This document shows, in pieces, positions 28,438 to 37,238 of a stretch of 64,000 bases of DNA. Numbering within the stretch: the first letter of the stretch is position 1; the number at the start of each line of letters is the position of its first letter. Source of the DNA: Labedella gwakjiensis (GTDB taxonomy: Bacteria; Actinomycetota; Actinomycetes; Actinomycetales; Microbacteriaceae); NCBI RefSeq assembly GCF_003014675.1, contig NZ_PYAU01000001.1, forward strand, positions 1,798,001 through 1,862,000, read 5' to 3'. Made by a program: the position numbers and the translations under genes. Under the pieces are notes generated by a model. The model did not search any database. It worked only from the letters and a program-made list of their open reading frames with translations, and was not told the origin of the DNA.

Positions 28438-29021
28438 CCGCGATTCGGGTCGAGGAGCGTCGTGAGCGCCGGCCCCGCCTCGGACTCGGGGACCTGTCCC
28501 GTGAGGACGAGTTCCGCCAGTCCGTGGACCGCACCCCAGATCGCCGTGCAGAGGGACGCGCGCCGCGCCTCGGGGGCGTCCGGTTCCAACTCGTCGACGA
28601 GGTCGGCGAGGATGCCGTGCACGCGTTCGAGGAGCGGAGCCATCGTGGGTGACGGCTGACGGGGGTCGCAGATCTCCGGATCGTTCATGAGCCGGAAGCG
28701 CGCACTGTGGAGTGCCGCGTAGTGGATGTAGGCTCCGGCGACCAGAGCGGCACGCTCGCCCGGCGCGGCATCGGACGCGTCGCGCCTGGCCGCCTCGAGG
28801 GAGTCGATCAGGTGGCCCATGCTCACGGCTCCGAGGTGGGCGAGCAGAGAGGCCCTGTCGCCGTAGTGGTGGTACGGCGCGTTGTGGCTCACGTCCGCGC
28901 GTCTGGCGACCTCGCGGAGGCTCAGCCCGGAGTGACCGGACTCGTCGACGAGTTCGAACGCGGCCGCCTCGAGGGCGGCGGCGAGGTCGCCGTGGTGGTA
29001 TCCGCGATCCGATCTTGACAC
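28434..29021 (-). CDS. TetR family regulator, probable repressor of the divergent oxidoreductase
   Basis: The 195-residue protein has a TetR-type HTH in the first 55 residues (GLSLREVARRADVSHNAPYHHYGDRASLLA) and a C-terminal ligand domain of the TetR_C_13/WHG kind. It is divergent from the flavodoxin-fold gene at 29103 with 81 bases between starts. TAGAAT on the minus strand is 7 bases before GTG 29021, a leaderless start. A near-perfect 19-base palindrome lies in the gap and is the candidate operator. Confidence 0.88.
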   Translation of the reverse strand: MSRSDRGYHHGDLAAALEAAAFELVDESGHSGLSLREVARRADVSHNAPYHHYGDRASLLAHLGAVSMGHLIDSLEAARRDASDAAPGERAALVAGAYIHYAALHSARFRLMNDPEICDPRQPSPTMAPLLERVHGILADLVDELEPDAPEARRASLCTAIWGAVHGLAELVLTGQVPESEAGPALTTLLDPNRG

Positions 29022-29056
29022 AAGCAAGATTCTATCCCTACGGTGGGGGTTCGCGG

Positions 29057-29075
29057 ATCTAGACAGTGTCCAGAT
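29057..29075. promoter_or_regulatory. candidate TetR operator
   Basis: The sequence ATCTAGACAGTGTCCAGAT is an inverted repeat of the form ATCTnGACA-n-TGTCnAGAT: all positions are symmetric except the centre base and one pair. It lies between the divergent start codons of the TetR and oxidoreductase genes, where binding would block transcription of both. Confidence 0.75.
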
Positions 29076-29102
29076 TGCGTCCACGCCCACGACAGGAGAC
29101 CC

Positions 29103-29771
29103 ATGCCCGCCCTCATCATCGACGGCCACCCGAACGCCGAATCGCTCTCGGCGGCGATCGCCCGCCGCTACGCCGCGTCCTTCGGCGATGCGACGCTCGT
29201 GGCCCTGCGCGATCTCGACTTCGACGTGCACCTCCGCGCCGGGTACCGGGCGGAGCAGCCCCTCGAACCCGACCTCGAGCGTGTCTGGCTCGAGATGGTG
29301 CGTGCGGACCACATCGTCATCGTCACGCCGATCTGGTGGGGAGCGACGCCGGCGCTCCTGAGCGGATTCTTCGATCGCGTCCTCCTCCCGCGGAGGGCGT
29401 TCCGCTTCTCGCGACTCGGCCTCCCCGTCGGGCTCCTCGCCGGGCGCTCCGGGCGGCTCGTCGTCACGACCGACTCGCCGCGTCTCTTCCTCGCTCGTCA
29501 AGGCGACCCCACCGTGCGCGCAGTCCGTGACGGGACGATGCGGTACTGCGGCATCGCGCCCGCCGCCGTGACGCGCATCGGTCCGGTCCGCGGGGCGGAT
29601 CAGGAAAGGCGTGAGGCGTGGCTCGCGCGTATCGAGGGGATCGCGGCGCGAGATGCCGAGCGCGTGACGCGTTCGGCGCCGCGTCGAGCCCGCCGGGCCG
29701 CGCGGCTGGCGGAGATCCCGTCGCGCGCACGGTCGACGGAGAGTGTGGGGCGGGCCTGGGATCGACACTGA
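29103..29771 (+). CDS. NAD(P)H-dependent oxidoreductase, flavodoxin-fold (KefF/MdaB-like)
   Basis: The 222-residue protein has the flavodoxin-like quinone reductase fold: IIDGHPNAES (about 5-14) binds the FMN phosphate, and TPIWWGATPALLSGFFDRVL (about 76-95) is the family active-site region. Such enzymes reduce quinones or electrophiles with NAD(P)H. The last 30 residues are Arg-rich and not part of the fold. ATG 29103 has CAGGAG upstream. Control by the divergent TetR regulator is inferred; a terminator follows. Confidence 0.85.
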   Translation: MPALIIDGHPNAESLSAAIARRYAASFGDATLVALRDLDFDVHLRAGYRAEQPLEPDLERVWLEMVRADHIVIVTPIWWGATPALLSGFFDRVLLPRRAFRFSRLGLPVGLLAGRSGRLVVTTDSPRLFLARQGDPTVRAVRDGTMRYCGIAPAAVTRIGPVRGADQERREAWLARIEGIAARDAERVTRSAPRRARRAARLAEIPSRARSTESVGRAWDRH

Positions 29772-29790
29772 ACCCGGCCCAGGCAGGGAA

Positions 29791-29828
29791 AAGGGGATCA
29801 GCGACCCGAACGCTGATCCCCTTCTGTT
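29791..29828 (+). terminator. intrinsic terminator after the flavodoxin-fold gene
   Basis: A perfect 13-base stem, AAGGGGATCAGCG at 29791-29803 and its complement at 29811-29823, has a 7-base loop (ACCCGAA) and is followed by CTGTTCC. It begins 19 bases after the stop codon. Confidence 0.85.
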
Positions 29829-29930
29829 CCCTATAGATGGCGGGGGCGGTCGCGCGGCGATTTGCAACTCGCCCGGCGCATCCCGCTACTTGGGAAATAC
29901 CATCTGCTTGAACGTTACTGGGGACTCACC
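29829..29930. other. intergenic segment with lower GC
   Basis: About 100 bases between the terminator and the GH36 stop codon. The right half (29888-29930) is conspicuously AT-richer than the flanks. It was read for a tRNA-like fold and none was found. No gene or clear hairpin is visible. Confidence 0.4.
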
Positions 29931-31901
29931 TTAAATTCTGTCGGGCGAAGGGGGGACAAGCGCCCCCAGTTCGGGTGTATCAGGTGCGTCCCCGCTGGCT
30001 ACGGGCGATCGGACGGCCTCCACCAGCAGGACCCACGACTCCGCACCGGGGTCGACGGCGACGCCTTCGCGGCCGAGACGTGCACCCGAGACGACCGCCT
30101 CGCTGCCGGCGTCGATGTTCCGTATGCGATAGTCGCGGTCGAGGTCCAGGCCATCGACGCGCTGACGGCGAGGCGTCGTGCCACCTGGCAGCACGGTGCC
30201 GACGACGACGTGGTGGTCACCGTCGCTCAGCTGGAACGCGGGGACCCTCTCGCCCCCGCCTCCACGGAGCGGTGGCGGGGTGAGCCGCCTCAGCTCTCCT
30301 GCACGCACGAGCGGCGCGATCTCCTCGCGGTACAGCCGAAGGTGCTCGCGCAGGCAGTCGCGCAGCTCGGGGCTCAGATCCTCGAGGCGCATCGACACCC
30401 CGAAGCGCTGCAGCATGGCCGGTCGCAGCATCGCGGCGAAGGCCGACGTCGACAGGCCGCTCCAGTCCCGTTCCTGGTCCGGGTTGTCCCCGCGCCACTG
30501 CGACCACGACCAGTGCAGCATCGCGACGGGAGGGAGCATGAGGCTCGCTCCCCAGAGCGCCTGCAGGTGGTGCTCCGTCCAGTCGGGGTCCGACAGGAAG
30601 GCGCAATGCGTGTGCGCGGCGAGCCCGAGGTCGATGCGCAGCCCGCCGGAGGAGCACGCCTCGAGGACCACCTCCGGATGGCTCGCGCGAACGTCGTCGA
30701 GGACCGCGTAGAGCCCGCGGTAGTGGCGGTACAGCCCGTCGTACGCGCCGTGGCCGTGATCGGTGCGATCGCAGCCGGCGCCGGGGTCCACGTTGAAGTC
30801 GAGCTTGAGCCAGCGGGCTCCGGTATCGGTGATCACGCGGGAGATCGTGTCGCGCACGAAGTCCCGTCCCTGCGGCGACCCGAGGCACACGTAGCCGAGG
30901 AAGGTCGGATCGCGCGGGTCGAGCGACACCGTGATCGAGGGGGAGGCCGGGGCAGGGGAGCGCCGCGCCGCGATGAGTTCGGGCCGCTCCCGACGCAGTC
31001 GCGCATCGGCCCCGACGGCCTCCGGCTCCAACCACACGCCGAAGTCGAGACCGAGCGCGCGCACGTCGTCTGCGAGCGCCGGCAGACCCTGCGGGAAGCG
31101 TGCGCCGTTGACGGCGTCCCAGTCACCGCGCTCGCGCTGCCAATCGCTCGCCGCGTCCGCCCTCCCGAACCAGCCGGCGTCGAGCGTGACCGTCTCGATG
31201 CCGACCGAGGCCGCCACCACCGCGTTCCGCCGGAAGACGTCTGCGCTGATGTCCGCGTCCTCGTACGGCCACCAGTGGTTCCATTCCACGGGGATCGCCT
31301 CGCTCGCCGGAGAGCGCGGCACGACGTCACGGGCGACGGCGCGAGCGAGCGCGGCGGCGGCGGCATCGAGATCGGAACCGACGGCGACGAACACCGGCGG
31401 CGCCACGACGGGCGCCTCCGGGGTGACGACGGTCCGGAATCCGTCCGGAGAGATGCCGGCCGTCAGCAGGCCGTGGGCGTCGATGGAGATGTGCCAGTTC
31501 CCGCTCCACGCCGGCGAGACGATCATCGCGGCCCCTGCGCGCGTGAGTCCGAGCCACGGGTGCATGCCGTGTGACGACCGGCCGGAGGAGACGCCGAGGC
31601 GGAGGGGGAGGTCGAGCTCTCCCTCGATCGGTGCGAACTCCGCGCCCCACGACGACGTGAACCACAGGGTGCGCCACGGAGCCGCGTCGTCGATGTCGAG
31701 GCGGGCGCGCACGGCGTCGAGACCGGAGAGCTCGACGGAGCCCGTGGAGCGCAGCTCGAGCGCGAACTCCCACACCCGGCCGTCCGGACCCCTCTCGATC
31801 ATGCGGCGGTGGTGGTCCACGCCGGCGGCCGCGATCGAGGCGAGTGGGTGGAGGAGCGGACGCCCGTCGAGCAGGATCGGCTCTGCGGGACGCGGCGTCA
31901 T
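29931..31901 (-). CDS. GH36 family alpha-galactosidase
   Basis: The 656-residue enzyme has an N-terminal beta-sandwich (about 1-190) and a barrel (about 200-540) with the GH36 catalytic residues: probable nucleophile D368 in KLDFN and acid/base D438 in LSDPDWTEHH; the substrate-binding WNHWW (208-212) and DAGWFG (241-246) are also typical. No signal peptide is seen, so it should act in the cytoplasm on imported alpha-galactosides. Its ATG overlaps the permease stop by 4 bases (ATGA); it is the last gene of the ABC operon. Family assignment is firm; specificity is inferred. Confidence 0.9.
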   Translation of the reverse strand: MTPRPAEPILLDGRPLLHPLASIAAAGVDHHRRMIERGPDGRVWEFALELRSTGSVELSGLDAVRARLDIDDAAPWRTLWFTSSWGAEFAPIEGELDLPLRLGVSSGRSSHGMHPWLGLTRAGAAMIVSPAWSGNWHISIDAHGLLTAGISPDGFRTVVTPEAPVVAPPVFVAVGSDLDAAAAALARAVARDVVPRSPASEAIPVEWNHWWPYEDADISADVFRRNAVVAASVGIETVTLDAGWFGRADAASDWQRERGDWDAVNGARFPQGLPALADDVRALGLDFGVWLEPEAVGADARLRRERPELIAARRSPAPASPSITVSLDPRDPTFLGYVCLGSPQGRDFVRDTISRVITDTGARWLKLDFNVDPGAGCDRTDHGHGAYDGLYRHYRGLYAVLDDVRASHPEVVLEACSSGGLRIDLGLAAHTHCAFLSDPDWTEHHLQALWGASLMLPPVAMLHWSWSQWRGDNPDQERDWSGLSTSAFAAMLRPAMLQRFGVSMRLEDLSPELRDCLREHLRLYREEIAPLVRAGELRRLTPPPLRGGGGERVPAFQLSDGDHHVVVGTVLPGGTTPRRQRVDGLDLDRDYRIRNIDAGSEAVVSGARLGREGVAVDPGAESWVLLVEAVRSPVASGDAPDTPELGALVPPSPDRI

Positions 31902-32737
31902 CGTCCGAGGCTCGCGCCGAGCCCGCTCATCACGTAGCGCGAGGCGAGAGCGAGCAGGATGAGCGGCGGGAGGGAGCTGATGATCAGTCCGGCCGAGACG
32001 AGGGTCTGGTCGCTCGTGAACCGACCGCCGATCTGCGCGAGCGCCGGGGTGAGGAGGCGCAACTGGTCGTTCGGCAGGAGGATGTAGGCGAACAGGAGCT
32101 CGTTCCACATCGCGAGGAACTGCAGCACCGCGAGTGTCGCGATGCCGGGGATGCCCATCGGCACGGCGACCGACAGGAACGTGCGCCAGAATCCGGCGCC
32201 GTCGATGCGCGCAGCCTCCAGGACGTTCGCATCGAGAGTGCGGAACGTGACGGAGAGGAAGAACACCGCGAACGGCATGCCCGTCGCGATGTACACGAGC
32301 ATGAGGCCCTGGAGGCTGCCCACGAGTCCGAGGTTCGACAGGAGCAGGTACGTCGGGATGATGAGCACCTGCCCGGGCACGAGCATGACGAGGACGAAGC
32401 CGGCACGGATGTACTTCACCCCGGGGACGGGGAGCTTCGCCATCGCGAAGCCCGCGAGCCCGGCGATGAGCAGCTGCAGCGTGAGAGCCACGGCGATGAC
32501 GGTCAGGCTGTTCCCGAGTGCCCGGCCGATCCCGTAGTTGTTCCAGAGGGCGACGAAGTTCTCGAGCGTGAGCGACTCCGGCAGACCGAACGGGTTGAGG
32601 AGGTAGTCGGCCTTGCTGCGGAAGGCCGACGACCCGATGAAGACCACGGGGAACGCGATCGACACGGCCACGAGGCACAGGGCCAGGAAGATCGGCGTTC
32701 GCGACCGCTTCGAGAGGGTCGAGCTGGTCTCGCTCAC
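31898..32737 (-). CDS. carbohydrate ABC transporter permease (MalG-type)
   Basis: A 279-residue membrane protein with about six helices and the EAA loop EAARIDGAGFWRTFLSVAVP near 175-195. The GTG start at 32737 is preceded by GGAGAA with 5-base spacing and overlaps the stop of the upstream permease by 4 bases (GTGA). Together with that permease it forms the channel of a sugar importer. As with the first importer in the window, no dedicated ATPase is present. Confidence 0.92.
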   Translation of the reverse strand: MSETSSTLSKRSRTPIFLALCLVAVSIAFPVVFIGSSAFRSKADYLLNPFGLPESLTLENFVALWNNYGIGRALGNSLTVIAVALTLQLLIAGLAGFAMAKLPVPGVKYIRAGFVLVMLVPGQVLIIPTYLLLSNLGLVGSLQGLMLVYIATGMPFAVFFLSVTFRTLDANVLEAARIDGAGFWRTFLSVAVPMGIPGIATLAVLQFLAMWNELLFAYILLPNDQLRLLTPALAQIGGRFTSDQTLVSAGLIISSLPPLILLALASRYVMSGLGASLGR

Positions 32738-33687
32738 GATTCTTCTCCGTCCGAGAGCCGGAACACCTTGAGCTGCACGAGCGTCAGTCCACCGATGAGG
32801 AGGAACACGAGCACGGCAAGCGCCGCTCCCTGGCCGAGGTTCGACGAGGAGAAGGCGAGGGTGTAGATGAGGTAGTCGAGGGTCGTGGTGTCGTAGCCCG
32901 GGCCGCCGGCCGTCATCACGAAGATGAACCCGAAGAGAGAGGTGAACGTGTAGAGCACGTTGAGGATCGTCACGAGGGCGAGGACGCCGCGGATGCTCGG
33001 CAGCGTGATGTACCAGAGCCGCTTCCACCACCCGGCGCCGTCCATCGTCGCCGCCTCGAGCATCTCCGGGTTGATCGAGCTGAGTCCCGACAGCAGGATG
33101 AGCGTCTGGTAGCCGAAACCGGACCAGACGAGAGCCATGACGATCACGAAGATCGACGTGCCCGCCTGGCTGAAGAAGTCGATGGGTTGTCCGCCCGTGG
33201 CGACGATCGCGGCGTTGATCGGACCGCGGTAGGAGAAGAGCGTCTTGAACATGAGGCCGACGACCGCCGTCGACAGCACGTTCGGCACGAAGAAGAGAAC
33301 GCGGAAGAACTTCCACCCGCGGATCCGCTCGTGCAGCAGCACGGCGCAGATCACGGCCGTGAAGATCACGAGGGGGACGGCCACGAGGAACAGGAGGTTC
33401 GTGACGAAGACCTGGTGGAGGAGCGGGTCCCCGAGGAGGTCGATGTAGTTGCCGAGCCCGAGCCACTCGTAGCGGACTCCGTTCGAGCGATGCAGAGAGA
33501 TCCAGAGGGCGTAGCCCACGGGGTACGCCATGAATGCGAGCACGAGCAGGAGCGCCGGGGCCACGGCGAGGGACGCGATGATCCGCTCGCGCCGCCGCCA
33601 ACCGGCTGCGGGCCGCCGGGGTGGGGGTGCCGCCCCGGACGCCGCGGTGAGCGCGGCGCCCGGAGCGAGCTGGGTGGGGGCGGTCAT
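32734..33687 (-). CDS. carbohydrate ABC transporter permease (MalF-type)
   Basis: A 317-residue protein with an Ala/Pro-rich cytoplasmic N-terminus (about 1-35), about six helices and the EAA loop EAATMDGAGWWKRLWYITLP near 217-236. ATG 33687 overlaps the stop of the binding-protein gene (TAATG), indicating coupled translation. Confidence 0.92.
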   Translation of the reverse strand: MTAPTQLAPGAALTAASGAAPPPRRPAAGWRRRERIIASLAVAPALLLVLAFMAYPVGYALWISLHRSNGVRYEWLGLGNYIDLLGDPLLHQVFVTNLLFLVAVPLVIFTAVICAVLLHERIRGWKFFRVLFFVPNVLSTAVVGLMFKTLFSYRGPINAAIVATGGQPIDFFSQAGTSIFVIVMALVWSGFGYQTLILLSGLSSINPEMLEAATMDGAGWWKRLWYITLPSIRGVLALVTILNVLYTFTSLFGFIFVMTAGGPGYDTTTLDYLIYTLAFSSSNLGQGAALAVLVFLLIGGLTLVQLKVFRLSDGEES

Positions 33688-35012
33688 TACTGCGTCTGCT
33701 CGCTCTCGTACGCGTCCTGCAGCTGCGAGACCGCGTCCTCCGCGGTGGTCTGGCCTGTGAAGACGGTGGCGTTCACCCGGTAGAAGAGGTCGATGACGAG
33801 CTGCGGCATGACGTTGTCGAACGGGTAGACCACGTCTTCGACGTTCACGAGCTGCTCGGCCTGCGACTGCAGGTACGGGTTGGTGATGACCGACGGGTCG
33901 GCTTGCGCCGAGTTCGACGCCTCCGTCTGGTTGAGTTCCACGTACAGGTCGATCGTCGACGGCTCGGCGAGGTAGTTCAGGAAGTCCTGCGCCTCCTCTT
34001 GGTGTTCCGAGTAGTTCGTGATCGAGAGGGACACGTTCGGGCCACCCGCGATTGTGCTCGGGTACTCCGCGTCTTCGAGCATCGGGATGGGGAACACGCC
34101 CATGTCGTCGCCGACGGCGTCGAACATCGCGCTGTTCTCCCACGAGCCCGAGACCATGAACGCCCCGTTGCCCTGCAGGAAGCCCGTGAGGAGCTCCGAG
34201 TTGCCGAGGCTGCCGGCGTCGGGGTTCGTGAGGCCGCGCGAGAAGAGGTCGGCGTACGCTTCGTAGGCCTCGACCATCGCGGGGTCGTCGATCGGGATGT
34301 CGCCGTTGAACATGTCGGTGAACGCGGTGGGGCCGAGCAGGCCGCCGGCGAGCGCCGCGACGATCCAGGCGCCGCTGTAGCCCTCCTGGTTCGTGGTCCA
34401 GAACGGCGTGTAGTCGGTCTCGTCGAGCACCTGCTGGCCGTCGTCGAGCAGCTCCTCCCAGGTGGCGGGCGGTGTCGACAGGTCGAGGCCGGCCTCCTCG
34501 ACCATCGCCTTGTTGTAGAAGACGTAGAAGTAGGAACCGCCGCCGTAGGGCAGCCCGAGCAGGTCGCCGTCCTCCTGGTAGCCGGCCCGCACGGTGTTCC
34601 ATCCACTCAGGTCGGCGACGGTCTCGTCGGAGAAGGTGTCGTTGAGCGGGAGGAGGAAATCGGCGTAGTCGATCGTGTTGCCGCCCGTGTAGCCGACGCG
34701 GATGTCCGGGCCGTTCTTCGCGATCGATGCGGCCTGGAACTGTGCGGCGTCCTGCGAGATGTCGCCGGAGAGCTGCACGATGTCGATCGAGACGCCGGGG
34801 TTGTCGTCCTCGTAGTCGGCGGCGACGCGATGGAGGAAGGAGTTGTCCTCGTCGACACTGCCGTCCTCCGCCTTCTTCGAGAGCAGTCCGTTGTCCCAGA
34901 TCGTGAGCGTGACATCGCCGTCGGCGCTCTCGGAGGAGGGTGCGCAGCCGGCGAGGCCGGCCACGACGAGGCCCGTCGCGGCGATGGCGGCCGCGGCTCG
35001 TCTCATGGTCAT
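33687..35012 (-). CDS. ABC transporter substrate-binding lipoprotein, sugar (CUT1) type
   Basis: The 441-residue protein has a lipoprotein signal with the lipobox LAGC (cysteine 23) and a CUT1 binding-protein body: VTLTIWDNG at the N-terminus, GPDIRVGYTGGNTIDYADFLLPL (in part) near 105 and a typical hinge region. It would capture the sugar outside the cell. GAAAGGA lies upstream of the ATG at 35012. Co-transcription with the GH36 enzyme suggests an alpha-galactoside ligand (inference). Confidence 0.92.
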   Translation of the reverse strand: MTMRRAAAAIAATGLVVAGLAGCAPSSESADGDVTLTIWDNGLLSKKAEDGSVDEDNSFLHRVAADYEDDNPGVSIDIVQLSGDISQDAAQFQAASIAKNGPDIRVGYTGGNTIDYADFLLPLNDTFSDETVADLSGWNTVRAGYQEDGDLLGLPYGGGSYFYVFYNKAMVEEAGLDLSTPPATWEELLDDGQQVLDETDYTPFWTTNQEGYSGAWIVAALAGGLLGPTAFTDMFNGDIPIDDPAMVEAYEAYADLFSRGLTNPDAGSLGNSELLTGFLQGNGAFMVSGSWENSAMFDAVGDDMGVFPIPMLEDAEYPSTIAGGPNVSLSITNYSEHQEEAQDFLNYLAEPSTIDLYVELNQTEASNSAQADPSVITNPYLQSQAEQLVNVEDVVYPFDNVMPQLVIDLFYRVNATVFTGQTTAEDAVSQLQDAYESEQTQ

Positions 35013-35127
35013 GTGCTGTGTCCTTTCAGGGTGACGATGATCGTCTGAGGGTCGGGTGTGGGGGCGGGTCGTGAGGGTGGACGGGGAATTGATCGATCAA
35101 ATTCGGACGAAGGCTGCGCTGTCCCCA
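35013..35127 (-). promoter_or_regulatory. gap between SDR and binding-protein genes with a palindrome
   Basis: This 115-base gap separates the SDR stop from the binding-protein start. It contains the perfect 12-base palindrome TTGATCGATCAA at about 35089-35101, set in AT-rich sequence, which is a candidate operator for a sugar regulator, possibly the FadR-type protein at 37.2 kb. A separate promoter for the ABC operon could therefore start here. Confidence 0.55.
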
Positions 35128-35910
35128 TCAGAACGTCGCCCCCAGGCCACCGTCGACCGCGACGACCTGACCGGTGACGTACGTGTTGTCCGGGGAGACG
35201 AAGAACTCGGCGGCCGCTGCGATCTCGTCGGGCTGCGCCGGCCGGCGCAGGGGGATGCGACCGTGACGCACGTAGACGTCCTGGAACCAGCCGGTCTCGA
35301 ACTCGGTGGACCCGTCGGCGAGTCGGGCCATCGGGGTGTCGACGAACCCGGGAGCGAGCGCGTTCACGAGGATCCCGTCGGCCGCGAGATCGACGGCGAG
35401 GCTGCGAGTGAAGGCGTGGACGCCTCCCTTGCTCGTGGCGTAGGCGAGGGTGTCGACCGCGCTCGTCTGGCCCTGGACCGACCCGATGTTGAGCACGCGG
35501 GCCGACGACGAGTCACGGAGGAGCGGCAGGAGGGCGACGGTGAGGGCCACCATGCCGTCGAGGTTCACGTCGAGCACGCGGCGGTACGACGCCATGTCGA
35601 GGTCGGCGGTGGAGCCGGTCTCGGCGATGCCGGCGGCGTTCACGAGCACGTCGAGGGTCGAGACGTGTTCCCGGATGCGGGAGACGAGCGCGGCCGCGAC
35701 GTCCGGCCGTCCGACGTCGGCGAGGTCGGCGACGATGCCGCTGGCCCTGCCGCCGGCGGCGGCGAGTTCGGAGATCCGTCGCTCGAGGCCCTGCGCGTCG
35801 ATGTCGAGGAGCACCACGGAGTGGCCCGATCGCGTCAGACGGGCGGCGATCGCCGCACCGATGCCGCTGGCGGCACCCGTGACGAGTGCGGTCCTGGACG
35901 GGATGGACAT
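35128..35910 (-). CDS. SDR family NAD(P)-dependent oxidoreductase, probable sugar dehydrogenase
   Basis: A 260-residue classical short-chain dehydrogenase with cofactor motif TGAASGIGAA (11-20), NAAG near 91-94, catalytic Ser near 145 and YATSK (Tyr/Lys) near 160-164. In this locus an oxidation of the free sugar to its lactone, or of a sugar alcohol, is the most economical role (inference). The ATG at 35910 has AAGGAG upstream. It is the first minus-strand gene after the divergent promoter region and can be read as the head of the ABC/GH36 operon. Confidence 0.88.
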   Translation of the reverse strand: MSIPSRTALVTGAASGIGAAIAARLTRSGHSVVLLDIDAQGLERRISELAAAGGRASGIVADLADVGRPDVAAALVSRIREHVSTLDVLVNAAGIAETGSTADLDMASYRRVLDVNLDGMVALTVALLPLLRDSSSARVLNIGSVQGQTSAVDTLAYATSKGGVHAFTRSLAVDLAADGILVNALAPGFVDTPMARLADGSTEFETGWFQDVYVRHGRIPLRRPAQPDEIAAAAEFFVSPDNTYVTGQVVAVDGGLGATF

Positions 35911-36047
35911 CCTCGCTCCTTCGCGAATGAACACCTTTGGTCTGATGTGAGCCTGCCGAGATGGGATCGCCATCGCTGCATCTGAGCCGAGCATACCCAT
36001 ACTCGGCGCTTTCATACTATGTTTGAGGAAAATTCCGTGAGAGGACG
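35911..36047. promoter_or_regulatory. divergent promoter region of the sugar/sugar-acid locus
   Basis: The gap separates the minus-strand SDR/ABC/GH36 set from the plus-strand enolase-superfamily gene. It contains an inverted repeat GCCGAG-N10-CTCGGC (35986-36007) and CATACT/TACTAT at 36013-36020 as a plus-strand -10 candidate. TTTGGTCTGATG near 35937 resembles half of a FadR-type site. The regulator encoded at 37235 is the likely ligand. Confidence 0.5.
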
Positions 36048-37238
36048 ATGATGCCCCGGATCGACGCCGTCGACTTCTTCTACGCCAGCATGCCCGAGAT
36101 CACCGACGAGGCGGACGGCAGCCAGGACGCCCTGCTCGTGCGGGTCGTGGCGGGCGATCACGTGGGCTGGGGCGAGTGCGAGGCGTCGCCTCTCACATCC
36201 ATCGCCGCCTTCGTCGCTCCGGCGTCCCACGGCGTGTGCCAGCCGGTGTCTGCGTCCGTGCTCGGGGAGCACGTCGACGGGCAGGCCGACATCGCGCGCA
36301 TCGCCGCGCTCGTGGCGCGCAACAGCATGGACCTGCTGCAGGCGCCCCACACCTTCTCCGGCATCGAGATGGCGCTCTGGGATCTCCTCGGTCGTATCCG
36401 GGAGGAACCCGTGTGGCGCCTGCTCGGCTACACGGCCGCGCATGCGAAGACACCCTATGCGTCGATGCTCTTCGGGCGGACGCCGGACGAGACGATCGCG
36501 CAGGGCCGGTCTGCGCTCGAACGCGGCTTCCGCGCCGTGAAGTTCGGGTGGGGGGCATTCGGCGCGGGCACGGTGGCCGCCGACATCGACCACCTCCACG
36601 CGGCCCGGGAGGCGGTCGGTCCCGACGGCATCCTGCTCGTCGACGCCGGTCAGATCTGGGGGGAGGACGTCGATGCGGCGGCGGCGCGCGTGGACGCGCT
36701 ACAGGATGTCCGGGCCACCTGGCTCGAAGAGCCGTTCCATGCGGAGGCCTACGCCGCCCACGCGCAGCTCGCCTCCCTCGCCGCCACGCTCCGGATCGCG
36801 GGAGGAGAGGGCGCCCACAACGTGCGGATGGCGCGCAACCTCATCGATTACGGGGGCGTCGGCTTCGTCCAGGTCGACACGGGCCGGATCGGCGGGATCG
36901 GTGCGGCGAAGCGTGTCGCCGACTACGCCGAGCTCCGCGACGTGACGTATGTGAACCACACCTTCACGTCGCACCTCGCCCTGTCGGCGTCGCTGCAGCC
37001 ATACGCCGGCCTCGCCGACCATCGCATCTGCGAGTACCCGGCCCACCCCAAACGCCTCGCAGAGGACATCACGAGGACGCACCTCGTCCCCGACCAGGAC
37101 GGTCTCGTCCATGTGCCGGATGCACCCGGCCTCGGCGTCGACGTGGACCTCGCCGCGGTGCATCCCTATCTCCGCGATGTGGAGATCACGGTCGACGGCG
37201 ACACCGTGTTCGTGAGTCCGGAGATGGTGCGACCGTGA
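36048..37238 (+). CDS. enolase-superfamily enzyme (mandelate racemase/muconate lactonizing type), probable sugar-acid dehydratase
   Basis: The 396-residue protein is a member of the mandelate racemase branch. Metal ligands are readable as D199 (VDAGQIW), E227 or E228 (LEEPF) and E254 (GGEG); K165 (AVKFGWG) and H304 (NHTF) are in the places of the general acid/base residues. KxG rather than KxK in the first motif is seen in some dehydratases and epimerases of the superfamily. With an alpha-galactosidase, a sugar importer and a dehydrogenase next door, a galactonate- or fuconate-type dehydratase is the best guess (inference). It is coupled to the downstream regulator by a 4-base overlap. Confidence 0.85.
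   Translation: MMPRIDAVDFFYASMPEITDEADGSQDALLVRVVAGDHVGWGECEASPLTSIAAFVAPASHGVCQPVSASVLGEHVDGQADIARIAALVARNSMDLLQAPHTFSGIEMALWDLLGRIREEPVWRLLGYTAAHAKTPYASMLFGRTPDETIAQGRSALERGFRAVKFGWGAFGAGTVAADIDHLHAAREAVGPDGILLVDAGQIWGEDVDAAAARVDALQDVRATWLEEPFHAEAYAAHAQLASLAATLRIAGGEGAHNVRMARNLIDYGGVGFVQVDTGRIGGIGAAKRVADYAELRDVTYVNHTFTSHLALSASLQPYAGLADHRICEYPAHPKRLAEDITRTHLVPDQDGLVHVPDAPGLGVDVDLAAVHPYLRDVEITVDGDTVFVSPEMVRP

Noticed and set aside
29829-29930. Possible tRNA or small RNA downstream of a terminator
   Set aside because: No cloverleaf, no T-loop consensus and no promoter or terminator could be found.
30217-31035. Alternative minus-strand frame inside GH36
   Set aside because: It is a shifted frame of the GH36 gene, with Arg/Pro/His-rich translation and no conserved domain.
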